A stretch of 24,181 nt of DNA from Reyranella sp. (GTDB lineage: Bacteria; Pseudomonadota; Alphaproteobacteria; Reyranellales; Reyranellaceae), in the NCBI GenBank assembly GCA_030679805.1, contig JAUXST010000209.1, forward strand, positions 1 to 24,181, read 5' to 3'. Shown one piece after another: positions 21,250 to 24,181 of the stretch; within the stretch, counting starts at the first letter, position 1; the number at the start of each line of letters is the position of its first letter. Under the pieces are notes generated by a model. The model saw nothing but the letters and a program-made list of their open reading frames with translations, ran no database searches and was not told the DNA's origin. The translations under genes were made by a program, and so were the position numbers.

Positions 21250-22539
21250 TCAAGCCGTTGCCTTGGCCAAAGCCTGATCGAGATCGGCAATGATGTCTTC
21301 CACCGTTTCGATGCCGATCGACAGGCGAAGCACGTCGGGCCCGGCGCCGGCGGCGACGCGCTGCTCGTCGGAGAGCTGGCGGTGCGTGGTCGAGGCGGGA
21401 TGGATGATCAGGCTCTTGGCGTCGCCGATATTGGCGAGGTGCGAGAACAGTTCCACGCCATCCACCACTTTGACGCCGACGTCGTAGCCACCCTTGACGC
21501 CGAAGGTGAAGACCGAGCCCGCGCCCTTGGGCAGGTATTTCTGCGCGAGCTTGTTGTACTTGTTCGACGGCAGGCCGGCGTAGTTCACCCAGGCGACCGC
21601 CGGATGCTTTTCCAGATGCAGCGCCACCTTGGCGGCGTTGGCGCAATGGCGCTCCATGCGCAGACCCAGGGTCTCGATGCCGAGCATCGTGAGCCAGGCA
21701 TTGAACGGCGCCTGGCTGGGGCCGAGGTCGCGCAGGCCCACGGCATGGCTGTGGAAGGTGTAGGCCATGTCGCCGAAGGTCTCGTAGAAATTGAGGCCGT
21801 GATAGGCGGGCTCGGGGCCGGCGAGGCTGGGGAATTTGCCGCCGCGCGACCAGTCGAATTTGCCGGAGTCGACGACCGCGCCACCCATCGAGGTGCCGGT
21901 GCCGCTCAGGAACTTGGTGGTCGAATGCACGATCAGGGTGGCGCCATAGTCGATCGGCTTGCAGAGGTAGGGCGTGGCCAGCGTGTTGTCGACCAGGAGC
22001 GGCACGCCCGATGCCTCGGCGATGCGCGCAATCGCCTCGATGTCGCTCACCACGCCGCCGGGATTGGCCAGGCTCTCGATGAAGAAGGCCTTGGTGTTTT
22101 CCGTGACGGCGCGTTTGAAGTTCTCGGGCACGTCGGCATCGACGATCTCGGCCTTCCAGCCGAACTTGGGATAGGTGTTCTTCATCTGCTGCAGCGAGCC
22201 GCCGTAGAGGCGGGAAGAGGCGACGATCTCCGCGCCCGGCTGCATCAGCGGGAACAGCGCGAGCACCTGCGCGGCATGTCCGGACGAGGCCACCGTGCAG
22301 CCGCGACCGCCTTCGAGGGTGGCGAGCCTTGCTTCCAGCGCCGCGTTGGTCGGGTTGGTCAGGCGCGAATAGATGAAGCCCACGGTCTGCAGGTTGAACA
22401 GCGCCGCGGCGTGGTCGGCGTCCTCGAAGACATAGGCCGTGGTCTGGTAGATCGGCAACGCCCGTGCGCCGGTGGCGGGATCGGGGGCGGCGCCAGCATG
22501 TACCGACAGGGTCTCGAAACCGAATGTTTTGTCGCTCAC
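21250..22539 (-). CDS. metY: O-acetylhomoserine aminocarboxypropyltransferase (homocysteine synthase)
   Basis: A 429-residue Cys/Met-metabolism PLP enzyme of the MetY branch. It makes homocysteine from O-acetylhomoserine and sulfide (or methionine from methanethiol). GFETLSVHAGAAPDPATGARALPIYQTTAYVF (from 7) is the MetY opening; YSRLTNPTNAALEARLATLEGG, SSGHAAQ, and the PLP-lysine motif VHSTTKFLSGTGTSMGG (204-220, with K209) follow. Length and the insertion before the C-terminal domain favour MetY over MetB/MetC. The GTG at 22539 with GGAGAG about 6 nt upstream is preferred to the TTG at 22554. First gene of the metY-Rieske-GST run, with a 320-nt leader region upstream. Confidence 0.94.
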   Translation of the reverse strand: MSDKTFGFETLSVHAGAAPDPATGARALPIYQTTAYVFEDADHAAALFNLQTVGFIYSRLTNPTNAALEARLATLEGGRGCTVASSGHAAQVLALFPLMQPGAEIVASSRLYGGSLQQMKNTYPKFGWKAEIVDADVPENFKRAVTENTKAFFIESLANPGGVVSDIEAIARIAEASGVPLLVDNTLATPYLCKPIDYGATLIVHSTTKFLSGTGTSMGGAVVDSGKFDWSRGGKFPSLAGPEPAYHGLNFYETFGDMAYTFHSHAVGLRDLGPSQAPFNAWLTMLGIETLGLRMERHCANAAKVALHLEKHPAVAWVNYAGLPSNKYNKLAQKYLPKGAGSVFTFGVKGGYDVGVKVVDGVELFSHLANIGDAKSLIIHPASTTHRQLSDEQRVAAGAGPDVLRLSIGIETVEDIIADLDQALAKATA

Positions 22540-22859
22540 GGGTACTCTCCACAATGTCCGGCACAGTGGCGGAAAAGATAAAAACTCAAGCTGCGCTCGT
22601 CAGGATGGCACCAAATTGTTGCCAAGTCGTTGACGCCACGGGCATTTTCGCCGGCAGGACTAACGCGACAATGTCCGCCGAAAGCGGGCATCATGGGAAT
22701 CGACTTCGGTGTTCTCCGGCCGCCGCTCCCATGAGCTTGGCGAAGGCGCAGGGAAGGGGCGGCAGGAAATCATAGGTAAATTCCTACCCTCTGTGGGCCG
22801 CCGCGTCAACTGGCTGATCACCGGCGGGCTAGATTTGCCGTCGAGTCCCTAGAGGCGGC
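22540..22859. other. 320-nt non-coding region upstream of metY
   Basis: No supportable gene is seen here. It holds a candidate minus-strand promoter (22781-22809), a dyad TGGCA-N9-TGCCA (22606-22624), a short inverted pair AGGAA/TTCCT around 22764-22785, and the decamer ACAATGTCCG twice in the same direction (22551-22560 and 22668-22677). The open frames that cross it have no family resemblance. Confidence 0.5.
22781..22809 (-). promoter_or_regulatory. Candidate metY promoter
   Basis: On the minus strand TTGACG (22809-22804) and TAGGAA (22786-22781) are separated by 17 nt. If used, it leaves a leader of roughly 230 nt before metY. The -35 matches 5 of 6 consensus bases, the -10 about 3 of 6. 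Confidence 0.35.
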
Positions 22860-23927
22860 TCAACCGCGAGAAAACACGATGCAGGCCGGGCTGCCGACCT
22901 TCACCCGGACCGGGCTCGGCGTGAGTCGGCCGTCGCGGCCGACCTTGTAGGTGACGATCGAGTGTCCGTCCTGGTTGGCGACGTAGAGATGCTTCTGGGC
23001 CGGATCGAAGGCGAAGAAGCGTGGCGTGCGGCCCTTGGTCGGCACCCACTGCTTGGGCGACAGCGTGCCGGTCGCTGCATCGATGGCAAAGACGCCGATG
23101 CTGTCGTGGCCACGATTGGAGACGTAGACGTTGCGGCCGGCGCGATCGAGCCAGATCTCGGCGCCGGTGCTGTAGCCGGTGAAGTCGGAGGGGGTGGAGA
23201 GAATGGTCTGAAGCGGCGTGAGCTTGCCGCTGCGGCGCTCCTGGCGGTAGCTCGTGATCGTCGAGTCGAGTTCGTTGATGACGTAGGCCAGCGCCTTCGT
23301 CGGATGGAAGTCGATGTGGCGCGGCGCGGCGCCCGGGCGCGCCGTCACGCGGGCGGCTTCGACCAGCACGCAGCGCTTCTCATCGAGGCGGTAGGCGACG
23401 ACGCAGTCGGAACCCTTGCAGGGGACGTAGAAGAAGCGGCCCTGGCGATCGAGCGGAATGTGGTGCGGCGCCATGTTGCGCTGCTGCACGCGATGCGGCC
23501 CGAGCGTTCCCTCGACCGGCGTCAGGGTGCTGTAGGACGCGAGGCGACCGTCCGTCCTGATCGGCAGCACGGCCAGCGAATCCGAGCCGTAGTTCGCCAC
23601 GACGAGGAAGGAACCGGTGGTGTCGAGGGCGAGATGCACCGGATTGTAGCCGCCGGTCGACTCGCGGTTGAGCAGGTGCAGGCGGCCTGTGACCTGGTCG
23701 ATGCGGAAGGAGGTCGCTTCGCTACGATCGCCATGCACTGAATAGAGAAAGCGACCGGACGGATCGATCGCCAGAAAGGAAGGGTTCTCCAGCCCGCCGA
23801 CGTTCTGCAGGTGCGTGAACGCGCCGGTGCGGGGATCGACCGTATAGACGTTGATGCCGTTGCCGTGGCCGTTACGTCCGGGTGTGGTGTAGCTGCCGAC
23901 GTAGGCCAGGAGCGTGCGTGCGTTCAT
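22860..23927 (-). CDS. Lactonase family beta-propeller protein (YbhE/6-phosphogluconolactonase-like)
   Basis: A 355-residue seven-bladed beta-propeller of the YbhE-type lactonase family. Repeated blade elements are visible: YVGSYTTPGRNGHGNGINVYTVD, NPSFLAIDPSGRFLYSVH, NPVHLALDTTGSFLVVANYGSDS, APRHIDFHPTKALAYVINELDSTI and TPRFFAFDPAQKHLYVANQDGHSIVTY. The family hydrolyses 6-phosphogluconolactone or related lactones, and includes fungal carboxy-cis,cis-muconate cyclases, so pathway assignment is open; no other pentose-phosphate gene is adjacent. No signal peptide is clear. The ATG at 23927 is close to the divergent phosphotransferase start (36 nt between them). Confidence 0.88.
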   Translation of the reverse strand: MNARTLLAYVGSYTTPGRNGHGNGINVYTVDPRTGAFTHLQNVGGLENPSFLAIDPSGRFLYSVHGDRSEATSFRIDQVTGRLHLLNRESTGGYNPVHLALDTTGSFLVVANYGSDSLAVLPIRTDGRLASYSTLTPVEGTLGPHRVQQRNMAPHHIPLDRQGRFFYVPCKGSDCVVAYRLDEKRCVLVEAARVTARPGAAPRHIDFHPTKALAYVINELDSTITSYRQERRSGKLTPLQTILSTPSDFTGYSTGAEIWLDRAGRNVYVSNRGHDSIGVFAIDAATGTLSPKQWVPTKGRTPRFFAFDPAQKHLYVANQDGHSIVTYKVGRDGRLTPSPVRVKVGSPACIVFSRG

Positions 23928-23963
23928 TGGGCTATTGTCGGCGCATAAAGACAGAGGTCAACG

Positions 23964-24181
23964 GTGCAATCACTCCCCAAAGCGGCCGGCGCCGAGCAGA
24001 TTACCGAAGCGCTTCGCCGGTCCGGCGTTCTTGGCGACGGCCGTGTCGCCGAGGTCGCGGTCGGAAAGTCTTTCCCGACGATACTTGCGCATATTTTTCG
24101 CCTGCGCCTGACCTATGAGGGGGCTGCCGACCGCGCGCCTCAATCGCTCATTCTGAAGGCTGGTCTGCTCGACCGACCAGG
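23964..24181 (+). CDS. Phosphotransferase (APH-like) family protein, N-terminal part
   Basis: The frame from the GTG at 23964 stays open to the window end (72 codons). ITEALRRSGVLGDGRVAEVAVGKSF...TILAHIFRLRLTYEGAADRAPQSLILKAG resembles the N-lobe of aminoglycoside-phosphotransferase-like kinases, in which a short helix is followed by a strand, a nucleotide-binding turn and the strand with the ATP-contacting lysine (LILK). GAGGT lies about 7 nt before the GTG. The catalytic part lies outside the window, so substrate and activity are unknown. It is divergent from the lactonase gene with only 36 nt between starts. Confidence 0.72.
   Translation, partial: MQSLPKAAGAEQITEALRRSGVLGDGRVAEVAVGKSFPTILAHIFRLRLTYEGAADRAPQSLILKAGLLDRP

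Noticed and set aside
22606..22624. Possible sigma-54 promoter (TGGCAC...TTGC)
   Set aside because: The GG and GC dinucleotides are 12 nt apart instead of the required 10, on either strand.
22464..22775. 103-codon plus-strand ORF over the metY start and upstream region
   Set aside because: It overlaps the conserved metY start, has no ribosome binding site and no recognisable protein features.

Overview
The window looks like a chromosomal segment of a high-GC alphaproteobacterium. The gene neighbourhood (rpiB-glyA-nrdR-rib genes-nusB-thiL, hppA, bamE opposite a cytochrome bc1 assembly chaperone, yceD-rpmF-plsX-fabH-ihfA-merR, tRNA-Pro) is one known from that class, as are the K+-independent proton-pumping pyrophosphatase and the mitochondrial-type CBP3 chaperone. 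I would lean towards Rhodospirillales or Hyphomicrobiales but cannot fix the genus by eye. Several genes start with GTG (CBP3-like, plsX, fabH, ihfA, GST, metY, the last partial gene), chosen because a good Shine-Dalgarno sequence sits in front of the GTG.

Layout. Positions 1-92 are the tail of a membrane protein. From 224 to 7260 eight tightly packed plus-strand genes, with gaps of at most 35 nt and several ATGA overlaps, cover sugar phosphate and one-carbon metabolism (rpiB, glyA), dNTP control (nrdR), riboflavin synthesis (ribD, ribE, a ribB-type fusion, ribH), antitermination (nusB) and thiamine diphosphate synthesis (thiL). An MFS permease (7380-8621) and hppA (8775-10880) follow; a strong hairpin terminator closes hppA. 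bamE (minus) is divergent from the CBP3-like chaperone, followed by yceD, rpmF, plsX, fabH, then ihfA and a MerR-type regulator with a promoter-like sequence of their own. This is the lipid, ribosome and nucleoid housekeeping block.

From 16.2 kb on the content is more variable: a small unrecognised protein, a TetA-like MFS exporter (minus), tRNA-Pro(GGG) (minus), another MFS permease (plus), then a minus-strand run metY - Rieske oxygenase - GST with 10 and 60 nt gaps, and a minus-strand beta-propeller lactonase divergent from the start of an APH-type phosphotransferase cut by the window end.

How the parts work together: ribD/ribE/ribBX/ribH supply four riboflavin activities, but the fused C-terminal domain of the ribB protein lacks the zinc and catalytic residues of GTP cyclohydrolase II, so the first committed step must be encoded elsewhere. 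No CRISPR array, insertion sequence, prophage or clear defence system was seen. The most interesting signals are modest: the RibBX degeneration, paired RNA hairpins in front of rpmF, a long inverted repeat in front of hppA, the unusual metY-Rieske-GST grouping with a long structured leader, and a 16-bp perfect palindrome at the tRNA-Pro promoter.
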